Both the position numbers and the translations under genes were made by a program. Below are positions 8,201 through 14,451 of a stretch of 29,512 nucleotides of DNA, piece by piece. The notes under the pieces are model-generated. The model had not been told where the DNA came from. It saw only the letters and a program-made list of their open reading frames with translations, and did no database searches. How positions within the stretch are numbered: the first letter of the stretch is position 1; the number at the start of each line of letters is the position of its first letter. The DNA comes from Fibrobacter sp. UBA1765. Its GTDB lineage: Bacteria; Fibrobacterota; Fibrobacteria; Fibrobacterales; Fibrobacteraceae. The stretch covers positions 66,336 to 95,847 of the forward strand of contig DCGZ01000078.1 of assembly GCA_002314675.1 (NCBI GenBank), written 5' to 3'.

Positions 8201-9092
8201 TATCAAGCAGTTGGTCGATATCCTCCAGAAGGCTATGAGCCAGTACTCCAAGTCTGCAACATACGCTTCTGAAAAGTGGACCTTCAAGGCAACTAACAAG
8301 ATGGGTATGCTCTTCGTTACCATGGCTGCAAAGATCCGTGAACAGGAACTTTCCAGCAAGTCTAACGACGAACAGTTCGTTGAACGTATCGGTATTGTAC
8401 AGCAGCTCCCGAGCTACTACGAACAGGCTCAGCCGATCTTCCAGAAGAACGTTGACCTTGCTCGTGACCAGGGCTTCTACAACGAAGACGTGGTTGCTGC
8501 AGAAGCTGGCTACATTGAAATGTACTACCAGAGCTGCGCTGTATTTGTCGAAGTTGCCGACGCATTCGAACACGCTCCGCTTCCGGATAGTGCCGCTATC
8601 GTTGCTGAATACATGGCTGAAGGTGACGCTAAGGATGACGCTGTAATGGCTGCCGAAGAAGAAATGGCTAACTACCGCGAAGAATTGCAGAACAAGTCCA
8701 ATGCCGCTAAGGAAATGGCTGCTCCGCGTTGCGCAACCGGTATCAAGGCCGCTGCCCACTACGGTATCGAAAACGAATGGACCGCTAAGCTTTACGAACT
8801 TCTCAAGACCCTCGATGAAAGCAACGAAGCTCTTGCAATCAAGATCGAAAAGTTTGATCCGTCCACCTTGTTCCAGGATCCGGAATACTTTAAGACTAAG
8901 GCTCGTATTGAACAGATCGCAGCTTCTGAAGCTATGAGTGCTGATGAAAAGCTTGCAACGTTCAAGCAGATTGCTGAAGAAGCTAAGGCAGAAACTGAAA
9001 AGCTTCGTAAGCAGCTCAAGGTCTTGAAGGCACGTCTCGCTCCTCCTCCAGCAGCAGCTGGCGCCGGTGCTGATGATTACGGTGCACAGTAA
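5286..9092 (+). CDS. Giant periplasmic TPR protein (1268 residues)
   Basis: A signal peptide (1-20, ending ANA) is followed by a short Cys-containing, Lys-rich helical region and then TPR-type helix pairs over nearly the whole chain. Examples are the A-x-A-x-Y-N-K-V and FAGxY-type units with FP or YP between repeats. The C-terminus (about 1180-1255) is a charged coiled coil ending LKARLAPPPAAAG. The protein should be a periplasmic solenoid for multi-protein docking. It is last in the operon that starts at 1467, 22 bases after the barrel-TPR gene, and is closed by a strong terminator. Size and architecture recall the long TPR proteins of the Myxococcus Glt machinery (GltD/AgmU), but that match is by architecture only. 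Codon bias implies high expression. Confidence 0.78.
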   Translation: MKKSFLVVATLAAFLGMANAASDPCTDKTNDAKKLLAKCKAMKKGSSDYKSCASSYKLAKEQAEKACRSGGLNEKEMTDAITTWKKVVDKCKAEKKTDTRCASALQQLGYYQFQLEEKQQLSKIEQFENDQAWCADRDNEPAKCKSLGDYPKVEHEQSLAYFLEYIDRYPKLPQTPAVLFQAAAILEVSGKDEEAFKLRTQLVKNFPENGLVPKAWLRIAEYHFMNRKFRDAIGAYNKVAGFETLTGKEAALAMYHLAESYYNIAEYETAAKTYFEYIVGADAGKYPKDLRTEAMDFMAASFSDLEGGGVSEAESFLKDKKVAFKDSVYYRIGMKNKEHDRNEEAVESFHRLMKINPDYIDAPLADIAIIEILILQQKFDEAQQHRYTVVKRYDRKSSWFSKNQKYPESVKNAETAIRGAMLDIPQYDHAQAAKLYKTGDTEGAKKRYGEAIKGYEAFLTRYKNEPTWDEYKVHINLALVYQEMSQYANAAKQFNWIVDTDTTRYGRRPEGAAGSLLKKEEAGYNAVLMMDQAREQAQKNKAGDDPVKAYELPETKAYFAQVDTYMKKFGQNKEAAELAYNAAIVHYNAKQFKTAVTVLRDLKQRFPKHQYILLISRMLAQSLLESDQLDESLTEFKWLYKQYTEVKETKNDSMAKEIKKAIAAVLFQKADKSVKAGRFEEGAVAYLDLQKQYPDADFADKAVFEAGAAYEQAKQYTKAAETFMLMPRTYASSPLTIKAIVRAAGAYKKESAATSNAKDKDRYLRSAATTYLFITENFPKDSMAFNAISAAAKTYDSIPDKKQAALTYEIAYKRYHDNEQTPGMLYSAILTYDEAKMPEEAIRCAKSLVKDYPKSSYALDAAYSIPVAYVNAKKFDLAIPEFLFFLKNYTEDKEKLIAADIGTARAYMELKDNDNAAKFYKKTLEDYDKYGLQIKNADPAVPAEAAFYLGDFEQQKMDPLVLQGKEKDKAKVIKQLVDILQKAMSQYSKSATYASEKWTFKATNKMGMLFVTMAAKIREQELSSKSNDEQFVERIGIVQQLPSYYEQAQPIFQKNVDLARDQGFYNEDVVAAEAGYIEMYYQSCAVFVEVADAFEHAPLPDSAAIVAEYMAEGDAKDDAVMAAEEEMANYREELQNKSNAAKEMAAPRCATGIKAAAHYGIENEWTAKLYELLKTLDESNEALAIKIEKFDPSTLFQDPEYFKTKARIEQIAASEAMSADEKLATFKQIAEEAKAETEKLRKQLKVLKARLAPPPAAAGAGADDYGAQ

Positions 9093-9111
9093 TTTCTAAA
9101 AGGGTTACTTG

Positions 9112-9143
9112 AAAAAAGACTGGCTAAATGCCAGTCTTTTTTT
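9112..9143 (+). terminator. Rho-independent terminator after the TPR operon
   Basis: GACTGGC (9118-9124) pairs with GCCAGTC (9130-9136) around a TAAAT loop, preceded by six A and followed by seven T (9137-9143). This closes the operon that starts at 1467. Confidence 0.93.
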
Positions 9144-9452
9144 GTGTTCCGGGCAACGTGAAAGTTATTAGTTTGTGCTCCCAAAAATGCCTTCGCAAGG
9201 ACTCGTCTACACCTCCCTAAAGCCTCAAAAAAGCTCTTCAAAAGCCTAAAAAAAGTGTAAACTGCAAGTAAAAAATGAAAAATTATGTTTATATAGTAAA
9301 AAAATGCCGTTTTATCGTAAAAAAGGGCAGTTTTATTGGTTGGCAGTAAATAATAATTTACTACATATGGTTGCCGGGAACCATTAAAAAAGATAAAATT
9401 GTGCCCAAGGAATCAAAAACTAACTCAAAACTCGAATAAGGAGTAATTTTCT
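9144..9452 (+). promoter_or_regulatory. Regulatory gap upstream of the TolQ/ExbD operon, with direct and inverted repeats
   Basis: This region holds no gene. It has a tandem pair of 21-base direct repeats at 9296-9316 and 9317-9337 (17 of 21 positions identical: GTAAAAAA, then GC, G, TTTTAT), and a shorter related GTAAAAAATG at 9268. Two inverted repeats follow: AGTAAAT (9345-9351) with ATTTACT (9356-9362), and ATGGTT (9367-9372) with AACCAT (9379-9384). A 21-base spacing is two DNA turns, so the direct repeats could present two same-face protein sites. No convincing -35/-10 pair could be fixed. A good AAGGAG site lies at 9438-9443, nine bases before the ATG. Confidence 0.55.
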
Positions 9453-10076
9453 ATGTCTAAACTTCTTCAATCTTTCAGCCCAGAATCTGATGGTTGGCAG
9501 TTCATGTGGATCATCCTCGTGGTGTTCATCATCGGTATCGGTTTCTCGATTGAACGTATCGTGTACATCATCGTGAAGAGCGGCTCTGGCCGTGCAAACT
9601 TCCTCCAGAAGTTTGGCCAGCTCGTAGCAGGCGGTCAGTATGACCAGGCTCTCTCCTTCGCAGAAAAGTCTAAGCTTCCTATCGCTAAGGTTATGGCTGC
9701 AATCGTTGCAAACCGCGACAACGGCCGCGATGCAATGGTAAACGCATCTGATGCAGTGTTCCTTACTGAAGCTCCACGTCTTACTCGTTATGTTAGCGTT
9801 ATTTCCGTTATGGCTTCCATCTCCACTCTTCTTGGACTTATGGGTACCATTTATGGTCTTATCTTTACGTTCGACGCTGTTGCTAACAAGCCGGCTGCAG
9901 AACGCGGTAAGGCACTTGCTGACGGTATTGCTATCGCTATGGGTACCACCCTCCTCGGCCTTCTCTCCGCTGTGCCGCTCCTCGTTATCGTTGGTATCCT
10001 CAACATGAACTCTGAACGTTTGATTCAGGAAATGGAAGAAAAGGGCCTCAAGACCATTAACTCCTTGGCTAAGTAA
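9453..10076 (+). CDS. MotA/TolQ/ExbB-family proton channel protein
   Basis: This 207-residue inner-membrane protein has three predicted membrane segments: about 17-38, 115-140 and 155-182. The second carries the family signature LLGLMGTIYGLIFTF and the third the GIAIAMGTTLLGLLSAVP pattern (TT-x-x-GL). Between segments one and two is the usual cytoplasmic helical domain with the EAPRLTRYVSVIS lead-in. In this family a pentamer encloses two ExbD-type subunits and converts proton flow into motion or force. It is first in a four-gene operon with two ExbD-like genes and a TonB-like gene, so it is probably the stator of a dedicated machine (AglR-like or TolQ-like) rather than a flagellar MotA. Start: AAGGAG nine bases before the ATG. 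Confidence 0.92.
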   Translation: MSKLLQSFSPESDGWQFMWIILVVFIIGIGFSIERIVYIIVKSGSGRANFLQKFGQLVAGGQYDQALSFAEKSKLPIAKVMAAIVANRDNGRDAMVNASDAVFLTEAPRLTRYVSVISVMASISTLLGLMGTIYGLIFTFDAVANKPAAERGKALADGIAIAMGTTLLGLLSAVPLLVIVGILNMNSERLIQEMEEKGLKTINSLAK

Positions 10077-10112
10077 TTAGATCTTAGATTAATTTAACTG
10101 GAGTTAATAAAT

Positions 10113-11000
10113 ATGGCAAAAGAACTCAAGAAACCAGCAAAGCCTGAGGAACCGGATCTACTCCCGGCCATGGGTTTGTTCACGATCCTGATTCCGATGC
10201 TGTTGTCTATGACCTCGTTCTCGAAGCTCGCTATCGTGGAAGTCAACCTGCCTGAACGCAGCATGATGAACATGGATAACGATACTCCTCCAGAACCTGA
10301 TCAGCAAGCTCTTAACCTTTCTCTGGCTATTACGTCTGATTACCTCGTAATCGGTGCTCGTGGTGGTTTCCAGCCGAACGTCTACTTCAAGGAAATGTGG
10401 ACATTCCGCTGCAAGTCCGACTCCAAGCTCATCACGTATTCTCCAGAAGAAGTGAAGGCAACAGTTGAAGCCGGTCATGGCCCTAAGTGCCAAGACGGCA
10501 AGGAAATGGATAAAGAAAAGTACATTTACGAAATTGAAAACATCGAACTTTGGGCTCTCGAAAAGACTTCTGAAGAAGATCCGGGCCGCGTTCGCTGGTC
10601 TCTCTACACTTCCCAGGGCGAAAACGTTCCTGACAGTGTGTTCGTAGATGGCAACAACGAATTCTTCGCAATGACGGGTGAAGGTCCTGGTGGCCTTAAG
10701 CAGCCTGCTGGCTTGAAGAAGCCGAGCGCTGGCGCAGCTGTCGCAACTCTTACCCCGAACTCTGCACGTAAGCTCAAGCCGGAAGACGCTGCTAAGTCTA
10801 TCGTCTACCCGCTCTCTGCATACGACATTATTGCTAAGGACCTTATCGCTATCCACGCTCAGTTCATTGACTTGGACGACGTAGATAACATTATCATCGT
10901 TGCAAACGACGATACTCAGTTCGACAAGGTTATTCAGCTTATGGACCGTGCAAAGGCTGCTGAATTCGCTAAGATTAACTTGGCTAAGTTGGGAGGCTAA
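10113..11000 (+). CDS. Atypical long ExbD/TolR-like protein lacking the membrane Asp
   Basis: This 295-residue protein has one N-terminal membrane helix (about 17-36). Aligned with the ExbD protein encoded next, the segment LLPAMGLFTILIPMLL has Gly21 where the paralogue and the ExbD/TolR family have the proton-carrying Asp. After the helix comes a large periplasmic region (about 45-295) with an extra ~150 residues containing two Cys (C98, C126) compared with ordinary ~140-residue ExbD proteins. The C-terminal ~60 residues (YDIIAKDLIAIHAQFIDLDD...QFDKVIQLMDRAKAAEF) resemble the ExbD/TolR periplasmic fold. Position between a TolQ-like gene and a canonical ExbD gene supports the family call. It may act as a structural rather than proton-carrying partner in a heterodimer. 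Confidence 0.75.
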   Translation: MAKELKKPAKPEEPDLLPAMGLFTILIPMLLSMTSFSKLAIVEVNLPERSMMNMDNDTPPEPDQQALNLSLAITSDYLVIGARGGFQPNVYFKEMWTFRCKSDSKLITYSPEEVKATVEAGHGPKCQDGKEMDKEKYIYEIENIELWALEKTSEEDPGRVRWSLYTSQGENVPDSVFVDGNNEFFAMTGEGPGGLKQPAGLKKPSAGAAVATLTPNSARKLKPEDAAKSIVYPLSAYDIIAKDLIAIHAQFIDLDDVDNIIIVANDDTQFDKVIQLMDRAKAAEFAKINLAKLGG

Positions 11001-11002
11001 TC

Positions 11003-11497
11003 ATGGCTAGAAAAAGTCGCAAATATGGTGAAGACGTCCCATTCTCATTGACCTCCATGATGGACATGATGACCATTATTCTGGTGTTCATGATTAAGAA
11101 CATGGACGCAGAAGGTCAATTGCTTACTCAAGCTGAAAACCTTATTCTTCCGGTTTCTACATCTAAGGTACAGCCTAAGGGCGTTTCCTTGACAGTAGTT
11201 GTTGATAACAATTACGTTGTAGTTGATAACGCTAAGATTGTTACCACTGAAGATGTTTTGAAGCAAGAAGACTTGTTGGTCACAAAGGTTGACTCTGTGT
11301 TGAAGGAACGTCGTCAGGTTGAAATCGATCACAACCTCGCTGCTGGTCTTCCGGCAGATGAAGCTGGCAACATTGTTGTCCAGATTGACAAGAACATTCC
11401 GTACGACGCAATGTACAAGGTTATGGCCACTTGTGGCTTCGCCGGTTACACTAACATCGCCTTCGCAGTTATGCAGAAGAACGGTGGGGAGGAATAA
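11003..11497 (+). CDS. ExbD/TolR-family biopolymer transport protein
   Basis: This 164-residue protein has an N-terminal membrane helix SLTSMMDMMTIILVFMI (about 15-31) in which Asp21 is the expected proton-carrying residue. A periplasmic domain follows with the usual alternating strands (VSLTVVVDNNYVVVDN) and the C-terminal YDAMYKVMATCGFAGYTNIAFAVMQ pattern of ExbD/TolR, ending the fold with the helix-strand that dimerises. Length fits the family. It starts two bases after the stop of the longer ExbD-like gene, so the two are translationally coupled. Together with the TolQ-like protein it should form the proton-driven stator of the operon. Confidence 0.92.
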   Translation: MARKSRKYGEDVPFSLTSMMDMMTIILVFMIKNMDAEGQLLTQAENLILPVSTSKVQPKGVSLTVVVDNNYVVVDNAKIVTTEDVLKQEDLLVTKVDSVLKERRQVEIDHNLAAGLPADEAGNIVVQIDKNIPYDAMYKVMATCGFAGYTNIAFAVMQKNGGEE

Positions 11498-11499
11498 TA

Positions 11500-12450
11500 A
11501 TGGCTGAAGCTCCAAAGAAAAATAAAAAGCCGCAACTTGATCCGTTCGTAGCCTCTCTTATGCCGGAATCCGACAAGAAGATGGCTGGTATCCTCGGTAT
11601 CTCTGTTGTCGTTGCTCTTGCTTTCTCCCTTTGGGCATCTATGTACGAAGTCGTTGTCGAAGAAGTGATCTTCGAAGACTCCGAAGCTGCCGACCTTTCT
11701 GCATCTATGCAGATTGAAGAAAAGAAGGAAGAAAAGAAAGAAGAAAAGAAGAAGAAGGAACCAGAAAAGCCTCGTAAGAAGGCTGGTGGTGGTGGTAAGC
11801 CGCGCGGTAAGGGTCAGCCGAATGCTCCGCAGACTCGTGGCGTGCTCAAGCTCCTCACTGCTCAGACCAAGAATGCTAGTGCTGGTGCCTACGACTTGAT
11901 GAAGAACCAGAAGTTCACCAAGGATATCGACAAGGTGTTGAAGGATGTCGCAGGTTTGCAGACTTCCGGTAAGACAGTTCTTGGCGGTCGCCGCGGTAAG
12001 GCTGATGGTGGCTTCAATGAAGGTTACGCAGAAGGTGGTTCTGGCGGTCTTGGTGACGGCCTTGGCTCCCTCCTTGGCGGTGGCGGCGGTGGTATTTCCA
12101 CCAAGGCTAAGGGTTCTATCAAGACCCCGTCCGAACGTGATATCGATATGGGTGCAGGTGGCGGTTCCCGTTCTGCAGCTGATATCATGAAGGTTGTCCG
12201 TCAGCGTACTCCGGGCCTTCGTCACATCTATAACAAGTTCCTGAAGAAGAAAGCTGGCTTCAGCGGTAAGGTTACCTTGAAGTTCACTATCGCTCCGGGC
12301 GGTGATGTGATTAGCATCTCTATCGCTTCCTCGACCACCGGTTTCGGTGAATTCGATAACGAAGTGAAGAAGGCTGTTGGCCGTTGGACATTCTCCAAGG
12401 TCAAGTCTGGTAACACCACGGTTACAATTCCGTTCACCTTCTCTGAATAA
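11500..12450 (+). CDS. TonB-like inner-membrane transducer with AgmX/PglI-type C-terminal domain
   Basis: This 316-residue protein has a cytoplasmic N-terminus of about 27 residues, one membrane helix (28-47), then a Glu/Lys-rich stretch (73-94) and a Gly-rich linker (95-220) that could span the periplasm. The C-terminal domain (about 222-316) begins SRSAADIMKVVRQRTPGLRHIYNKFL and continues with GKVTLKFTIAPGGDV and GRWTFSKV. This is the TonB-like domain named after AgmX/PglI (GltJ/GltG) of Myxococcus, where it reaches through the periplasm to outer-membrane parts. Unlike GltJ/GltG it has no FHA or zinc-ribbon domain on the cytoplasmic side. It is the last gene in the TolQ-ExbD-ExbD operon and is closed by a terminator, so it is likely the force-transmitting partner of that stator. 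Confidence 0.88.
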   Translation: MAEAPKKNKKPQLDPFVASLMPESDKKMAGILGISVVVALAFSLWASMYEVVVEEVIFEDSEAADLSASMQIEEKKEEKKEEKKKKEPEKPRKKAGGGGKPRGKGQPNAPQTRGVLKLLTAQTKNASAGAYDLMKNQKFTKDIDKVLKDVAGLQTSGKTVLGGRRGKADGGFNEGYAEGGSGGLGDGLGSLLGGGGGGISTKAKGSIKTPSERDIDMGAGGGSRSAADIMKVVRQRTPGLRHIYNKFLKKKAGFSGKVTLKFTIAPGGDVISISIASSTTGFGEFDNEVKKAVGRWTFSKVKSGNTTVTIPFTFSE

Positions 12451-12472
12451 GTTTCTTTATTCGAGGAAAGAA

Positions 12473-12504
12473 AAGAGTCAAGGGTTTCCCTTGGCTCTTT
12501 TTTT
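12473..12504 (+). terminator. Rho-independent terminator after the TolQ/ExbD/TonB-like operon
   Basis: A 12-bp stem, 12473-12484 with 12488-12499 (one T-G wobble), around a TTT loop, ending in a run of seven T (12498-12504). It separates the stator operon from the barrel gene at 12614. Confidence 0.93.
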
Positions 12505-12601
12505 ATATTTTTAAAGATTTTAGTGTAATTTTATGAGAAAATTTTAAAATAAACTTGCGTTTTTTGGAAGAAAAAATTAACTTTTAGGCAAATAAATTTT
12601 A

Positions 12602-12612
12602 GAGGAGTCCTC
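12602..12612 (+). promoter_or_regulatory. Shine-Dalgarno sequence inside a tiny hairpin
   Basis: GAGG (12602-12605) can pair with CCTC (12609-12612) across AGT, and the GAGGAG ribosome-binding site lies in this stem, ending six bases before the barrel gene's ATG at 12614. Such a short hairpin could slightly mask the site. Confidence 0.4.
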
Positions 12613-12613
12613 A

Positions 12614-13903
12614 ATGAAACTTAGAACCGCTATTGCCCTTGGTACGCTCGTTGGTGCCTTTGGCGTTGAATCTGCATTTGCTACTTATGCTCGTGTAGAA
12701 TCTATGGGCAAGAATACGACTTACATTATGGACGATGTAAGCATTTTTGACAACCCGGCAAACATTAATCTTTACCCAAACTATTTGATTGGCGAATTCG
12801 GTCCGTATACAGATGACGTTGCTGCCGGTACTAACCAGGATCCGTTGCATCCGAACTTTGGCGGTATTTTCTCCCTTGCTCTTGGCTCCGGTGACTTCCC
12901 GGACCCGCGCTTGAGCATTGGTGGCTTGTTTGGCCGTATGGATACAGAACTCGGCAAGTACTTGCCGACCTATGTAAAGAATGAAGACGGTTCTATTTCC
13001 GAGGTTCCAGAAACCGTAACGAACTTTGACGGTTTCCTCGGCGGTACGCTTTCTAACGGTAACGCTCTTGGCTTGCATATCTTTATTGCTCACCAGGACG
13101 GCGGCAAGCAGTTGGATGACGGTTCTTACCAGGTTGATGATGGCGCTTACGCTTCTATTATCCGTGCAGATGGCGGTATCAACTGGCAGTTCGGCTCTAA
13201 CGTAGATTTCGAATTGGCTTTTGGCCTTGCTCGCGTTCAGTATGGCGAAGACCACAAGAACTTCTTTGACGATGGCGACTTCTCTTACTTGGGTAAGGCT
13301 CGCGCATTCTTCTCTCTTGAAGCTCTTGATGGCGAACTTGTTCCGGCCCTTTCCGCTCATTATATCCAGGCAGCCGGCATCGAAGATATCGAAAGCAAGG
13401 TCGGTGTTGGTATCAACGTTGCTCTTGACCGTGGCTTCTTCTGGCTCGGTGTAGACTTCATCTGGAACAAGGCTGAAGCTGGCAACTGGTCCTATGATCA
13501 CGCAACCGGCGAAACTACATACGATGCTTCTGCAGACAAGGAATATCGTGACGAACGTGAAGAAATCGGTGGCCAGATCAGTTTCGGTATTGAACGTAAC
13601 ATCTGGTGGGATTGGTTCGTGATCCGTGTTGGCGGTAAGAAGTCTATCCTTTACACTTCTTGCGACCAGCATGACGCTAACGTTGGCAAGAAGGATGGCC
13701 TCTGCACCGATTCCGGCAACTTCTTTAGCACAAACCCGCTTGCTGATGGTTCCGCAGATGACCACGTAGGTTTCGGCTTCGGTATCAACATCGAAGAAAA
13801 GTTGAAGATCGACGTTACTGTTGCAGAAGACTTGCTGTTCCGCAATCCGTTCCAGGGTGAAGGTCGCTTGTTCTCTCGCATCTCTGCAACTTACGCATTC
13901 TAA
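12614..13903 (+). CDS. Outer-membrane beta-barrel protein (PorV/FadL-like), function unknown
   Basis: This 429-residue protein has a signal peptide (1-23, ending SAFA), then a DNPANINLYPNYL motif (46-58) like the NPA motif near the N-terminus of PorV/FadL-type barrels. Many alternating amphipathic strands follow, and the chain ends in Phe (ATYAF), a BamA-type beta-signal. It is a probable outer-membrane protein assembled by the Bam complex. Two Cys (in SCDQ and GLCTD) bracket one loop and might form a disulfide. It stands alone between two strong terminators, so it has its own promoter in 12505-12600 that I could not place. Its position after the TolQ/ExbD/TonB-like operon suggests it is the outer-membrane partner of that machine; this is inference. 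Confidence 0.72.
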   Translation: MKLRTAIALGTLVGAFGVESAFATYARVESMGKNTTYIMDDVSIFDNPANINLYPNYLIGEFGPYTDDVAAGTNQDPLHPNFGGIFSLALGSGDFPDPRLSIGGLFGRMDTELGKYLPTYVKNEDGSISEVPETVTNFDGFLGGTLSNGNALGLHIFIAHQDGGKQLDDGSYQVDDGAYASIIRADGGINWQFGSNVDFELAFGLARVQYGEDHKNFFDDGDFSYLGKARAFFSLEALDGELVPALSAHYIQAAGIEDIESKVGVGINVALDRGFFWLGVDFIWNKAEAGNWSYDHATGETTYDASADKEYRDEREEIGGQISFGIERNIWWDWFVIRVGGKKSILYTSCDQHDANVGKKDGLCTDSGNFFSTNPLADGSADDHVGFGFGINIEEKLKIDVTVAEDLLFRNPFQGEGRLFSRISATYAF

Positions 13904-13907
13904 TTTG

Positions 13908-13972
13908 CAAGGAGCTTAAGGCTCCTTGGACTCCCTTAACAGCTTTCAAAGAATTTTGAAAGCTGTTTTTTT
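13908..13972 (+). terminator. Double hairpin terminator after the barrel gene
   Basis: The first hairpin is CAAGGAGC (13908-13915) with GCTCCTTG (13921-13928). The second is a 13-bp perfect stem, 13938-13950 with 13955-13967, loop GAAT, running into a T-tract through 13972. The second is a textbook terminator; the first may be an RNA-stabilising stem. The next gene's ribosome site begins five bases later. Confidence 0.92.
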
Positions 13973-13987
13973 ATCTGGAGAAAATGG

Positions 13988-14401
13988 ATGCCTTTTAAAA
14001 AGAATGTTTCTCTAATTTCTAAATTAAGGGCCATGAAAAATATTTTAGTGAAATTAGTGTTTGTCGCTTTGCTCCTTTTGCTTGCCGCATGCTCTGAATC
14101 TCCCGATCGCCTGGAGTCTAAGCTTACGCCGTATTTGCAGGAGGACTTGAAGTTCATGGTTGCCGAAGTTATAAAGGCTGGGCACCCTGAAATGGTTGCG
14201 GACTCTCCTTACTACGTGATTCGTGATTTGCGCTTTTTTGACGGTGTAACAGCAGAGGGGTATTCTGGATATTCTGAAGTAGACTTTTATGTTTACAAGA
14301 CCGTCAAGATGCATCAGAAACGCAAGTACCGTTATGATGCGCATTACATGCAATGGGACCGCTATTTCAAGAAATTGGAATATGGCGGCATTAATGAATA
14401 A
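13988..14401 (+). CDS. Small lipoprotein of unknown function upstream of mreB
   Basis: This 137-residue protein has a hydrophobic signal segment (about 17-34) and a lipobox LAAC with Cys35, followed by SESPD, so it should be a lipoprotein; residues after the Cys contain no Asp at +2, which favours outer-membrane sorting by the E. coli rule. The mature part is short, charged and aromatic, with no recognised domain. The ATG at 13988 has GGAG (13977-13980) seven bases upstream. An internal ATG at 14033 gives a more usual short signal peptide (lipobox Cys20) but its AAGGG is only two bases away. It lies 47 bases before mreB in the same direction, with no terminator between, so it may belong to the mre operon. 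Confidence 0.7.
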   Translation: MPFKKNVSLISKLRAMKNILVKLVFVALLLLLAACSESPDRLESKLTPYLQEDLKFMVAEVIKAGHPEMVADSPYYVIRDLRFFDGVTAEGYSGYSEVDFYVYKTVKMHQKRKYRYDAHYMQWDRYFKKLEYGGINE

Positions 14402-14436
14402 CTATATTTGGGAACGGAAATTTTCAAAGTTATCAA

Positions 14437-14451
14437 AAGGGTAATATTTTG
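14437..14451 (+). promoter_or_regulatory. Ribosome site that fixes a TTG start for mreB
   Basis: AAGGG at 14437-14441 lies seven bases before TTG at 14449. The frame is closed upstream, and the conserved MreB N-terminus (FGLFSCDIGIDLGTAN) begins at the very next codon, so the start must be this TTG. Confidence 0.75.
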
